Shown: positions 12,558 through 23,685 of the stretch, piece by piece | Layout of the letters: each line of letters opens with the position of its first letter | How positions within the stretch are numbered: the first letter of the stretch is position 1 | Source of the DNA: Druceiella hillmani | Lineage: Eukaryota > Arthropoda > Insecta > Lepidoptera > Hepialidae | DNA length: 64,000 nucleotides | Assembly (NCBI GenBank): GCA_039881145.1 | Contig: JAYKKI010000133.1 | Location: 3,366,501-3,430,500 of the forward strand | Direction: 5' to 3' | The notes under the pieces: generated by a model | Databases searched by the model: none | The model's input: only the letters and a program-made list of their open reading frames with translations | What the model was told of the DNA's origin: nothing | Translations under genes and position numbers: made by a program

Positions 12558-12662
12558 ATAATACAGAAAAAATTGCATGCAATACACACAAAAGTAAATG
12601 TAATACAGATAAAACCGCGTGTAATATAGACAAAAGTGAACGTAATACGTTTAAAACGCATA
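12558..12662. repeat. 21-bp tandem repeat, five units
   Basis: Units start at 12558, 12579, 12600, 12621 and 12642, for example GTAATACAGATAAAACCGCG and GTAATATAGACAAAAGTGAA (first 20 bases of each). The period equals seven codons. On the minus strand it makes a 76-codon frame with a heptapeptide pattern (ITFTFVY, ITRGFIC, ITFTFVC). I regard that as a by-product of the repeat. Confidence 0.85.
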
Positions 12663-12719
12663 TTTAGGAAGGTTTTGCGTGGATGTTTTAATTGCAATAA
12701 AACTACTAAATGAATATTC

Positions 12720-12895
12720 TGTTCCCACCGTTCCACATGGGTTGTCTCATGGCTCCTCCTGGGATCCGTAACGACTCACTTCATACAAAGGAGGGGATCA
12801 TCGATTATCCCCTAATAGTGCCCCTTTCGACACTCTCAAAGCTTTTACCCAACCGGGTCAGAGAGATCAATATTCTGTGAATATATTTTGTTCTT
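12720..12895. other. GC-richer segment, possible retroelement remnant
   Basis: About 170 bases stand out from the AT-rich background, with CTCCTCCTGGGATCCG and ACCCAACCGGGTCAGAGAG. The base composition resembles an untranslated region of a LINE, but no frame or terminus supports this. Unassigned. Confidence 0.25.
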
Positions 12896-13295
12896 CGTCA
12901 TTTTTGACATAACAAAATATACAAGCGTAGATCTTATTGCTAGGATTGAAATTACTTTCAGCCAAATAAGACAAAACGCCATAATTTTTTTCTTGATGTA
13001 AATTTTCATTTAATTTATAATTTTCTAGTACGTAATTTACATAAAAAAAATAATTGAAATAGCCAGTAGTTGAAAATGACGAAATTCAGATGCTCAACTA
13101 AAATGCAAGAAAGAAAACAATGCTATCATTTTCTGGAATATTTATATATACTTCCTCCTATTCGTCTAAACTGCTTGTCAGATACCCATGTATTAAGTGT
13201 CATTCGATTTGGTTTAACTTAATTAGTGACATTATACATCATGTTATTTCTATTTGAATATGGCGGATATTATCACAGAGCTAGGGCTTATAACC

Positions 13296-13418
13296 AAAGA
13301 TCTTTGCTAATAGCCTACCTGAAGATGTAATACAACGAAACCTAGGTCGTGGTAAAGAACTTAAAGAAAGTAGGAATAATACTACATCACGTAGTTTCAT
13401 TTAATCGTGAACTGTTCA
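13296..13418 (+). mobile_element. Single-arm copy of the hammerhead-like element
   Basis: The sequence begins at the AAAGATCTTT centre of the foldback and runs through the arm to TTTAATCGTGAACTGTT. The hammerhead-like motif (13302-13357) keeps CTGAAGA, GAAA, CCTAGG and GTC, but has lost 3 nt from stem II (GATGTAATACAAC), so stem II cannot form fully. Stem I has one G-U pair. No opposing arm is present. Confidence 0.6.
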
Positions 13419-16400
13419 TTATAATTTTTAGCTCATAATATAATTCATCCATATATTATGATGCAATAATATAAATATATTAATGGAAAAAAGTTTTCGT
13501 AAATATTTCGATATTTGTTTTCATGGAAATTTTATAAGAAAAAGCTGATAATACCAGAAAACAACAAGTAGGCAAGTGACTAATCATAAAATATTTTTAT
13601 TTAACTATTGACCTATTATTATATTTTCAATTTAACTATTTAACTATTTTACTTTCAAGCCTACCTTAAAGAGAAAATAGTGATGGAAATGTGTTTCTCG
13701 AGTTGCATATCTTATCACAGTTGATACACAGAAAGTTTTATTAAAGCGTAGAAAGCATGTGTTATTAAATAAAAAATTAAGTTGTAATTGTTCAAAATAT
13801 AAAGCATAATATAGAAATTTTAAAAAAATTTTATTATTTCTTTCAGCCTTTCCTCCTCCAGTATACATATAGTAAATATTCCTCCTCCAGTCTCCATTCC
13901 CGAATATTAACTATATTAAATCTCAACTTTATACGTCAAACAGTTTCTGGGAAAAATATCTGTGACAAACAAACAGTATAATCTTATTTTTAATGAGCTT
14001 AAAAGATTTGAGTTTTTTGTCTTCTTAAAGTATACATTCTAAAAATTGTTCAGTTATAGAGTATCATCAGTGAAAATAAATTTTAAAACTAGCTAACTTT
14101 ACGTGATACTTTTACACTGTCATACATTAATGCACTCAACGAAGAGGATCTTGTTTAATATCAATAATAATTAGTTAATTAGCTTTAGATGCTCTGATAC
14201 TATTTTACCACTGACTTACGCTCACCTCGAATAAAAGGATTTCTTTTAAACTGTCGTACTTGTACTACTGGCAGGTCTATAATGCACGACCATTACGTGA
14301 TGCGTTTGAGTAGTTAATGCCAACGCTATCTCTCAATTACAAATGATGAAATTTAGTGACATATAACAAAAGATGGCATTGAGGTACAGTGATCAGTTTC
14401 TGTATCATGGGAGTTTTTATATCTGATTTTTGTAACTTTAGTCGAGTATCAAAATTTTCCTTTAAATGTAGAATAAATATTACTAGTCGAAATTAAAGTT
14501 TTTGTTTCTGTAAACTTAAAAATATTTAAGTAAAAAATATAATAAATTTCGATAGTGCCGTCAAATGTATAATTAATTATAATAAAATTTTATACTTTCC
14601 TTGAAGTTTGCGAACGAAAATAAGCCTAGTATTAAATAGTAGTTAAAAAGTAATTAAATTTAAACATATTAAAAAATAACCACTATTATTTTTGTTAGTT
14701 AAAACTTAACACATTAGGATGGATAATTGCACAATATGATTACGAATGTAAGACCAGGTTTTCTTCTCTATTTTTATAAAGACTAAGCGTTTTGTCAAAT
14801 CGTTTATTTGGACTCGCTTCTAATTGTAATTCATAAATGTTTCCAAAGAACTTAACATAAAAAAATAACTTGATTCTGAATTCAATCCTTTTCCGTAATA
14901 AGTCCTATGGAACTTCAACTTATCATATAAAAAATTATTCGTAAGTGTTATTTTAATAGTGGACATGTTCCTTTATCATAAATTTCTTTCGCCGCATCAA
15001 TTAAATATTTCCCCTAAATTTATTTCTCTCAATATATTTGCTAGACGCCAAGAGCAGGCTTAGCAATGTTATGGCATTTACTTCGAAATAAAATATAAAA
15101 TCACCTAAAAATGCTATATTTGCGGAACCAAATAAAATGAGAAAGAACACACCCATAAACAATAACAAATTATTAAGCAGCACTTAAAAAGCTTAATTTT
15201 CTCTATTTGTATAAATGTGATCAATTAAAGATCATATCCTGCCATAGCAATGACCGATGGTCAATGCTATTTAAGCTAAAAATATAAAAATTTCCCTGCG
15301 AAGAGGAACAACCTACTTTGGAAATTAGTATGAGTTATAAATTAAATACTTACGCACCACGGAATGCTAGCGAAAGCTGGAAACACAATTATTTAGACTG
15401 GTAATGCAAAACGACATAAAATTTCAAAATAAAGCAGTAAAACTCTGTATTGTACATTGAATAGACAATATGCAGTAATAATTATATTTTTATAATAAGC
15501 GCAGATAAAAATCGGGAATGAAAAAAGGCTGGCAACACCTTACTTGAAAATATAAAGTCATTACGCTACTAATCTTTTGGTTTGGTAATTAGTCGTGATA
15601 CATAAGTTTTGTAGTATATAATACATGAGTTTTTTTATTTAAACAAACAATTTTATTAGAATTTCTATAATTGGTATTTAGAAAAAATATTGATTTTTTG
15701 TGTTAAGTAATTAGTCGTAATAAATGATTGCGATAAGTACACCCGTACACTACTTTGGTCTCCAAAAATGGTATATGCCTACATTATATCTCTTACCATT
15801 TCCTCTATCAGGTAAGTGGGATAATTTTAAAATTAATTTATATAAATAATTTAGCAATTTTTAATGGAAATTGGTGATAATTTTTGTTATTCTTGCTGGT
15901 CTTCAGACCCAACCCAATTTTAAATATTTTTTGTGTGCGTGTTTGCCTGAATTAAGTAACAAAATTATTTAATAGAGCCAAAAAAAACAACTTTAATGAA
16001 ATATCTTTACCTGGATATGTCTTTGTACATCACATTTACCAATTTACTATGAATATCACTGTAGGTGCTCTAGTTAATTAAACATCGGGGTTATGTCCAG
16101 TATGAAATTAATTAACATTTTCACGAATAAATTTTATATGAAATCATATTCTGTTTTGCGATCAACAAATTTAAATATTAACATGACAAGCATTATATTA
16201 AAAAGGATTTTTTTTTCAAAGTGGGACCACTCATTTGAGCCTTTTTGGATAATAGTATTACTGACGGTATATATTCACACCTCCTAAGAATAATGAATAA
16301 ATAGCAGGAGGAAAGGAGGAGATAATGTCTTATTCTTTTAATTAATTTATCTTCAAAAATATTGGGAAAAACAAAAGAAATATAAACGAGTACACTTAAA

Positions 16401-16609
16401 TTTAATTAATTTATCTAAAGGATAAAATACGACAATTGTATTTTAAAATATTAATTTGATCGCCTAGTATTAGGTTTAATTGTCGTAAGCTTTCATATTC
16501 AATAAAATTTAAAAGGGTTCGAACAAGAGATCATTATTAATATTATTGGTTTTGAAGTTTTAAGTGGACGAGTTTTCATATGCTTCGAAATTAATTACTA
16601 TTTTTTAAA
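13419..16609. other. AT-rich DNA, no gene seen
   Basis: 3.2 kb without a recognisable frame, RNA gene or clear repeat. The few open frames of 60-75 codons are biased to Phe, Leu, Ile, Asn and Lys, as expected by chance in AT-rich DNA. Confidence 0.5.
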
Positions 16610-17620
16610 TATTGGACGGTCTGTAGATATTGGAAGGTTTGTAGATATTGGACTGTCAAAATAGATCTTAAACTGAAAAGTTTGTTGTCCGCGCTATTTC
16701 CTATTAAAGTTTGTTTGAATGACATTCAGAGTCATGTGAGAAATTTGACAACGGCTTTCTGAAATTAAATATGATAATGTTAGGAATTTCTTTCTATTTT
16801 TTTATCTCTATTTTAATTTTGTATAAAAAGTTTTATTTTGGCCAATGAAAAGTTATATCCTTACCACTAAAACTAGACTAAACGTTTATCAACTAACAAA
16901 TTATCATAAACTTTTGGAAAAACGAAAAAAATTGTTTTATCATTTTCTTCTCTATCTTTTTTCTTTCTATCTGTTGCAATCGCCAGTCTATATGCTGCAA
17001 TCGTCTTCTCATGACATCACCTTCCTCCCTTTTCTCCAAAACAAATATATAATATTACACAGGTGCTACAGAGACTTACCTTGGCCTTCAACTCCGCATA
17101 ATCCTCTTCTCATCCTACGCCTCTCCGTTATTTTACCTCTCTCTTTCCCTTCACTTGTCACCTTATCCTCTCACGTCCCTCTGTCCATCTCTCTTATTCT
17201 CTCTACCACTTTCTCCCTTAGCCCAACTCCTCTGTCCTTTTGTCCGTCTCTTTTCCTGCGTCCAGCTTCATACATAGCACGTTAGTGTTCAAGAAATTAT
17301 ATCGCACTTAAAGGTTACACAAGTTTCGTTACACGGTTATTTTTCAAGTTTAGAGTTTTGCTTTTTAAATAAATCTCAATATACTAACTTATGGTAGGGC
17401 AACCAGAAAAGTGTTCATTAAAGGAAAAATCAACACTTTTCCTTTAAAGAGCAAATTACGAGTAATTTCCAGCTTTTTTCTCCCCTACTTCGGGACGACA
17501 TACGACGTCGCGTGTGCCCGCGCACTATTGTGAAAGAAAAGTGAGAAGGCAATTAATGAGTCGTTTCAATTCTAGTACATATCTACCATGACTAACGTGT
17601 TAACTTGCATAAAACTGTTG
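16610..17620 (+). repeat. Dispersed repeat family F2, copy b
   Basis: Aligns with 250-880. Shared blocks: TATTGGACTGTCAAAATAG (16629), GCTATTTCCTATTAAAGTTT (16694), ATTCAGAG, GAAATTTGACAACGGC, the polypyrimidine block, AAATAAATCTCAATA (17370) and TTTCAATTCTAGTACATA (17564). It is longer than copy a, mainly through the pyrimidine-rich tract and an extra piece near 17400-17460. That piece includes a nested inverted repeat, TTAAAGGAAAA with its complement. Confidence 0.5.
17075..17275. repeat. Polypyrimidine tract
   Basis: Roughly 200 bases, strongly C/T on the plus strand. It supports a 146-codon frame starting at 16845 whose second half is a Ser/Leu/Pro run, which I take as an artefact of the tract. 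Copy a of F2 has a shorter version at 390-480. Confidence 0.7.
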
Positions 17621-18771
17621 TGGATAACGGTAAAATCACAGGTATAGATATGTTTTGTGTCACGTTAAGAAGTTTTTCATCACGAATTTCTCATGGTTCA
17701 TCCTCTGTTTAGAACACGGTTTTCCCATTACTTCTGAATTCGATTATTAGGAGGGATGTTTATAATTTTCATACAGGACTTTCTTCATCACAGGTATAAA
17801 AAAAAACTATTCGAAATTCCTAAATGGTTAAGTCGGCTGAATATGATGACATGTCCTAAGCTCAGGTTTGTTTAGGGGGAAAATAACTTTTTCGTGTTAA
17901 CAACTATTTTCTTGAGCGGTCTTTTCAATATCAGTGAAAAAATTTAAGAAAATAATACTAAAATTATCAGTCTTTTAGATGTCAGTGAAATTAATTTGAT
18001 TTTATGAAAAATTAAATTTGAACAATAGTTGCATACCATAAGGAGAATTTAAATCTGACAAATATTTTATCTCACAAATATTTGTACTATTTTATATGGC
18101 ATAAAAAAACATTCGAATTCGTTATTCATCGAACGATTGACACCTCTGTCTATGTATTTCACTTTCATATAATAGTCTTAGTACCTTTTCGCAATAATGC
18201 TGTTTTACTTTCTTGCAAAAATGCTGTTGTACTTTTTTTTTCTAACATCATAGATTAAAAATATAAAATTATTATCACTAATTTAAAAACAGCCAAAAAT
18301 ATAAAAGTAAGAATATTTTCCAAATCAAATTTTTGTAAGCAATAACATTTCATACAGAGAAATTACGTGGTATTACCCATCAGTGAAAAAATCCAACTGT
18401 ACTTAAAGCAGTTTAACTTCGCTGAAAAATTACAGATGATATCGCTATTAACAGCATTGATCCATATTCAGATACGTTAACTTTTCTCCTGATTGACTTG
18501 ATTTTCTATTAATTTTAATATGTATTAATAATTTATGCTTGAAATAATTTGGGATGGAGTTAAATATTATATAGGCTGGAGACCTGTACATAAAAATCAC
18601 TCCAACATAGTTCATTAATAACAAATATTATATAAATCAATGCAAACGCCAGAACACCACATAGTTGTACTCTACCTTAAATAATAAAAACCCGCGGTAT
18701 GATGGTTCACGGTAATCGCCAATTTCTTAAAATAAAGTGTTTAAATTCTATCCTTTTTGGAATCAATTAAT
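17621..18771. other. AT-rich DNA, no gene seen
   Basis: No supportable feature. A block near 18636 (CGCCAGAACACCAC) weakly echoes the duplicated block at 1431-1512, so F2 may extend further than I can follow. Confidence 0.4.
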
Positions 18772-18985
18772 TATTGAATATATTTGGCGTTAATTTTGTA
18801 GAAATTCATTATTGATAATTAAATGAAACTACGTAATGATAATATATTTCTACTTTCTTTAAGTTCTTTACCACGACCTTTGCTAATAGCCTACCTGAAG
18901 ATGTTGTAATACAACGAAACCTAGGTCGTGGTAAAGAATTTAAAGAAAGTAGAAATAATACTACATCCCGTAATTTCATTTAAGA
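18772..18985 (+). mobile_element. Rearranged copy of the hammerhead-like element
   Basis: Order: the 38-bp terminus (18773-18810), a left arm (about 18818-18877) that breaks off at CCACGAC, then directly a full right arm. The motif at 18878-18936 keeps every core element seen at 6474-6532: CTGAAGA, GTTGT/ACAAC, GAAA, CC-TA-GG, GTC, and stem I CTAC/GTGG with one G-U pair. The left arm has lost its own ribozyme-like part, so this copy is asymmetric. Confidence 0.6.
18878..18936 (+). ncRNA. Hammerhead-ribozyme-like motif, third copy
   Basis: The best-preserved single-orientation copy. Fold as for 6474-6532, with the same unpaired U before stem II. The distal CTTTG/TAAAG part of stem I is slightly weakened. 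Confidence 0.42.
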
Positions 18986-19014
18986 ATCGATAAATTTTAG
19001 AACTTACGTTGCTC

Positions 19015-19413
19015 CTAGAGTTTTGTTAGGTTAGTATAAATAGAAAGTAAATACGATGATAATTGAATAAATCCTCGTTCAGTACAAATACGAGTATATC
19101 TATGATATATATCTATGTATATTATAGTTATGTACGCACGTAGACAGCTTCCGAGGTCCATACGACAGTACATTAGGATGCCCGCAATAGATCGGTTCGG
19201 GACAGGATTACGACCAATATGTTGTGCTCGCGAACTCGCATATATTTGTTTAATGCTAAGAAAATATACGATATAATAGTGGGGGACAGAAAATGTTTCA
19301 TGTGACCGTTTAAGAATGAACATAATGGTAAATTTCTTCAAAATTCGAGGAAATGAAAATTTATGGTACCAAAGGGAAAAAGAAGTAGCGACGAGAAAAG
19401 GAGAAGTTACCAC
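19015..19413 (-). CDS. Unrecognised 132-codon open frame
   Basis: One of the longest frames not made by a simple repeat. The product would be basic, rich in Ser, Ile, Tyr and Arg, with a central part (about residues 60-95) encoded by locally GC-richer DNA around 19120-19240. I see no signal peptide, no convincing membrane segment and no family motif. There is no partner gene nearby, and the frame begins about 30 bases past the end of a transposon copy. In a 64-kb AT-rich eukaryotic window one such frame can occur by chance, so I list it only as a candidate. Confidence 0.15.
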   Translation of the reverse strand: MVTSPFLVATSFSLWYHKFSFPRILKKFTIMFILKRSHETFSVPHYYIVYFLSIKQIYASSRAQHIGRNPVPNRSIAGILMYCRMDLGSCLRAYITIIYIDIYHRYTRICTERGFIQLSSYLLSIYTNLTKL

Positions 19414-20620
19414 ATATTTTATTACACGTAAGCATCTTCACTTAGATTTTTTTTGAACACATTCAAGGAAAACATACTGCTTCATTTAACGCACAACGAA
19501 TTCATCTTACTGCGAAGTGATTTCTCATACAAATGATAAATAGGTGGTAACGATTATACGAATTTTAGCGCATAACTATACATATGTCTTATTCGTTTAG
19601 TGTAAAATAATATATCTCTCGGAGATATCACAATAAAAATAAACAAAATGGATTCATACAACGAAATTACCTGCAAAATGAATTCTTAGGGAATAATAAA
19701 ATATGGAAACTTGCTACACAGGTTGAGATAGTATTATATCAGAATGTGTTAAATATATATTATATAACCGCGTCTGGCTTCAGATACCACACGTCAATAA
19801 CAAAGTGAAAATAAGCAGTATGATCTTTTGTAGAAGTTAAGTTAAAATTTTCCGAAATGAACAAACTGTTATAAATGAATAAATTGCAAAAAATTCGTTT
19901 AAAATAATAGTAAGTGTAAAATCTCGTATAAGTCAAGATTTCATCATTTATAAAACTTGTTGATTTGAGGTATTTATCTGAAACATATACTTGAATAATT
20001 TCATGTACGTAGGTCTAAATATGTAGAAACGACGGAAGCGTGACGGACGGGCGGCTGCAAAAAGGATAAAATGCAATTATAAAGATTCGTATTTCGCTCC
20101 GAAACCCTAAAAAATGAACTGAATACTGCGTTCATGGTTTGGTTTTGCAAGTAAGTCTACTTCTGAAAATAGATTTAGTTATACATCCAATAAATTGTGC
20201 TTTATAAATTTAAAAAAAACTGTCAATAATATAATTTCATGAAAATATTGTTACGAAATAAAATTTGTGATAGTATTACGTCAGTCGAATTCTATGGAAT
20301 AATACTGTATAAACCAGACCACTTGTCGATAGTAGATACAATTATTTATACTGTGGTATAAAAAGCTCTTGTAAAGAAACTGTCATTGTAATTAAAAAAT
20401 AAATAAATCTTCTATCATCTAATGATTTTTATTTATTAGTTCACTTTTTATCTGATCATACCCGTTTATCATTAGAATGAGCTTTAGAGGCAGAATATAA
20501 GGCCTCTTAATAAAAATCGACAAATAAAAGCATATTATTATTCGTATTGTAAAAGTTTTTATTTTAGTCAAAATATGTCATCATGGATTTTACTAGGGCG
20601 TAGCATGAACGATTTTGACA
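19414..20620. other. AT-rich DNA; LTR-like promoter stretch
   Basis: No gene. Around 20250-20430 the sequence runs TGTTACGAAATAAAA, a TATA-like GGTATAAAAAGCTC, then AATAAATAAAT. That order resembles a retroviral-type LTR, but no matching second copy, primer site or polypurine tract is visible. The block at 20108-20160 resembles 3553-3606. Confidence 0.2.
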
Positions 20621-21015
20621 TCAGAAGTAATCCGAATATAATAAATGTTCGAATGGTCGGCCACCCATTCTAATACAACCCCTACATCTATGAATGCTCT
20701 CCTGAGAAGTCGCTTATAGCCTAGATTACCTATATTTGCTGCGGAAACTCTGACACGTCAATATGAGCCTATTACGGGTTCTTTATGATAGCCCCAATAA
20801 AAAATCTAGTGGGTTTAGGTTTAATGAACGCGGGTCCCCGCGTACAAAAATTGCCGATTGATATGTTTGGGTACCTTTTTAATCAATAGGAATCTCTCAG
20901 TTCTTCGGGCACCTCCTCCAGTAGACCTGGGAGATTATTTTGAATAAAGTCCAAATAATTTAGTCCGGTAAGGTTCCTATTCATTCGAACGGGCTATTAT
21001 TATTCCATTTATTAC
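20621..21015 (-). pseudogene. DDE transposase relic, C-terminal half
   Basis: Read on the minus strand, fragments in shifting frames match a transposase type widespread in insects. In order: NLTGLNYLDFIQNNLPGLLE followed by EVPEEL (about 20905-20985), a PLDFF-WG-like stretch (about 20795-20820), and a carboxy end CRGCIRMGGRPFEHLL (about 20640-20690). A short tail and a stop at 20621-20623 follow. The usual family order is TG-YL-FLQ-LP-LLE-VP, then QHDGAPAH, then WPPRSPDLTPLDFFLWG, then a carboxy end with FEHLL. The QHDGAP region and most of the PRSPD block are missing or unreadable, and several frameshifts occur, so the copy is dead. Superfamily is probably Tc1/mariner-like, by motif memory only. 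Confidence 0.6.
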
Positions 21016-21915
21016 TTCAGTCTAATAACTTACTTTCAATTGGTATTAGAATTTAGCTTCGTGCATAATATAGGAATTTTGTGGTTGTCAGCAATGGAGA
21101 ATGGGCAAATTTAAATACTGGACTGGAAACTAAAAAGAAAAATCTACCAGAAAAAATTAATCGACTTTTTTAGAAAACAGGATCAGATAATTCAACTGCA
21201 GTATTTCATCACTCATGCTCTTGCCAGGAATCCGGGAAAGTGTTGGACGACTCCGATTTTACAGATCATCACGTTTCGAGACCAATCATATTTCATTACT
21301 ACATCCGATGGTCATTATCACCATTACTCCATAGTAAGTGAAAAATCGCTCTCATCGTTCATCTCGAATTATATTTTTATTATAATTTCCATTATTTCTA
21401 TTTTCTCTAAATCAAAATTATTTTTATTTTCTCTAAATCTAATTACTATCATTCCATCTCATAAGCAAATTCTATAAATGAATCCTTACCATATGAAAGA
21501 CTGTAAGGAAGCATTTTTTGTGTGTAATAATAGTGTGTAATAAAGAATAAAACCTCAAACAAAATTGATTAAATAAGATACACCTAAAAAATTGGGAAAC
21601 AAAGTAACATAGTCTACTTGGTCAAAATATTTTGATGAAAGTAATATTGAATTAAAGTAACAAGTAATATTGATAATACATTATAACGATTCAAAATGTA
21701 TTTTTTTAAGCAAACAAACCTTATGACAATCGTAATACAGACCATATTATTTCAAATTCAAATCTATTGACATTTGGGCAATCAGACAAACTGAATCGAA
21801 TATATTAACGATTATATGTTCTACGATCGTATGCTGAAACTTTCATTGATTTCACATGGTTTTTGTATTCTATAGTTTAGATACTATAATTCCTGGTGAC
21901 TCGATAAACATTGAC

Positions 21916-21918
<3 letters not shown>
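21016..21918. other. AT-rich DNA, no gene seen
   Basis: The first 150 bases may hold the badly decayed upstream part of the transposase relic. Beyond that I see nothing. Confidence 0.4.

Positions 21919-21980
<62 letters not shown>
21919..21980. repeat. (TA)n microsatellite
   Basis: About 31 uninterrupted TA units. Confidence 0.97.
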
Positions 21981-21984
<4 letters not shown>

Positions 21985-22103
21985 TAATAAAAATATTTTT
22001 TATTTTAATTTATGAAGTGCGTACAATATTTCACATAATGAGTTAGGCAAGTAAAATTTTTTTTTGTCATAATATCATCTAAAAATTAATTTCCTTAATT
22101 AAA

Positions 22104-22294
22104 AGGTGTGGTGTGTTGGGTTGATCACGAATCATACGGCGTTTTTACGATTCGGCGCACCGCGGTTCGATTCCCGGCTATTCGTCTAACGGGGCTGGAG
22201 TGGTATTATGATTCGCTGTAATAGATTTCTCTCGTAGCAATAAATCCACCATATGTATCAACCGAAGATAAATAAATAAATAACATAAATAAAA
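22104..22294 (+). mobile_element. tRNA-derived SINE
   Basis: The head contains a polymerase III B box, GGTTCGATTCC (22164-22174), and an A-box-like TGGTGTGTTGGG (22109-22120). The spacing is slightly longer than in a tRNA. Between them, CACGAATC and GATTCGG could form the anticodon stem. A non-tRNA body follows (about 22185-22265) and the element ends in an AAATA-rich tail (22268-22294). This A box, B box, body and A-rich tail order is typical of insect SINEs. Its 3' tail touches the first base of F1 copy C, so the insertion happened at or very near that boundary. Clear target-site duplications are not visible. The SINE would depend on a LINE for movement. I see no second copy in the window. 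Confidence 0.75.
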
Positions 22295-22919
22295 AAGATA
22301 CTGAGAACTTACTTAACTACTAATGACTGCTCCCGATGCCGAATCAATCATGCTTCAAAATTCACTTCGTTTCGCTTCAAGTTGAATTAAATAAATCGTC
22401 TGACTTGATTCGCCTGCTCTCGATTTATCGACAGCGCGCTACTCATCGGTCTATCTTGGTGAAAAATAACTGTATTTAGTAATTTTATGGAATGAGTATT
22501 TTCGTCACTTTATTCGATTTAGCCAAATATATTTTCTGCAATCAATACACAAGCAAAAAAGTTCGACGAAATAGGAAAAACACGAAAGAGTAATGTTGTT
22601 ATTACGATATTATAATAGAAGAAGAATATTCGAAAATTAAGATTACATCCTACGCGTGGAAAAGAATCTTCGATATTATCTAATTCGTACAACGACCGAA
22701 AATATGTTTTCATTACATATATATGTGTGTGTGTGTGTACATACAGTGTATAATGAAGGGTGCGATTATTCATGCATACTGGTTTTGTGCATCAGATTGA
22801 GTAGACAAGTTTGAGGAATTGAGTATATAATGTTATGAAAATTCTCAAACGTTTCCCAAAAAAAATCAGTTTCAAAGTTGTGATTTCGACGGAACTTTTT
22901 ACGTTCAAATATCATTCGT

Positions 22920-23270
22920 CATATGTTCAACATTTCAATTTGATGCACATATTTACCTTTGTGAATCATAAATACTTCATATGTATACGTCATATGTTCA
23001 ACATTTCAATTTGATTCATTCGTCATGTGTTCAACATTTCAATTTGATGCGTTCATTCGTCATATGTTCAACATTTCAATTTGATGCACATATTTAGCTT
23101 CATGAATCATAAATACTTCATATGTATACGTCATATGTTCAACATTTCAATTTGATTCATTCGTCATGTGTTCAACATTTCAATTTGATGCATTCATTCG
23201 TCATATGTTCAACATTTCAATTTGATGCACATATTTAGCTTCATGAATCATAAATACTTCATATGTATAC
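22920..23270. repeat. 141-bp higher-order tandem array
   Basis: Monomers start with CATATGTTCAACATTTCAAT or CATGTGTTCAACATTTCAAT at 22920, 22991, 23024, 23061, 23132, 23165 and 23202. The spacings are 71, 33, 37, 71, 33, 37, then a final 69-base partial unit. Three unequal monomers therefore form a 141-bp higher-order unit present about 2.5 times. Copy B has only a single diverged counterpart near 10245-10330, so the expansion is specific to copy C. Confidence 0.9.
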
Positions 23271-23685
23271 GGGATACGTACATATGTTATAGCTGGACTG
23301 TAAAATCCACTCTTTTAAATGCTTACAATATGTTTTAATAAATGTAACTATTTTCTAAAAAAGTCAACTGATGTTCAATCACATTCTGAATGCATTATCT
23401 CCTATAGTGGTTTATTTTTCTGCAACGTAAAATAACTAAATATCAGTTGCTTTATTATAATGACATTTTGTTACCCCGTTCGTGTGTATCCGTAGCGGTA
23501 TGCATATGATTGCCTTAAGAACCAAAGATAGGTCCGGTTGCGACATACACATATGTTAAATAAACTTACCTTAGGACGAGAAATTTCTACCAATATACCA
23601 AAATACGAATCTCATTTTCCGAACAAAGCATAATGAAAAAAATACAATAAACTGTATGTGAAACGATTAGCATGATATATGATAT

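Noticed and set aside
16845..17285. 146-codon plus-strand frame, the longest in this part
   Set aside because: The second half is translated from a polypyrimidine tract (Ser, Leu, Pro), and the related F2 copy a does not keep the frame.
20250..20440. A complete LTR
   Set aside because: It has a TATA-like and a poly-A-like signal, but there is no partner LTR, primer site or polypurine tract, so it is mentioned only as LTR-like.
22104..22180. A true tRNA gene
   Set aside because: The B box is good, but no acceptor stem closes, the A-B spacing is long, and an unrelated body plus AAATA tail follows, so it is a SINE head.
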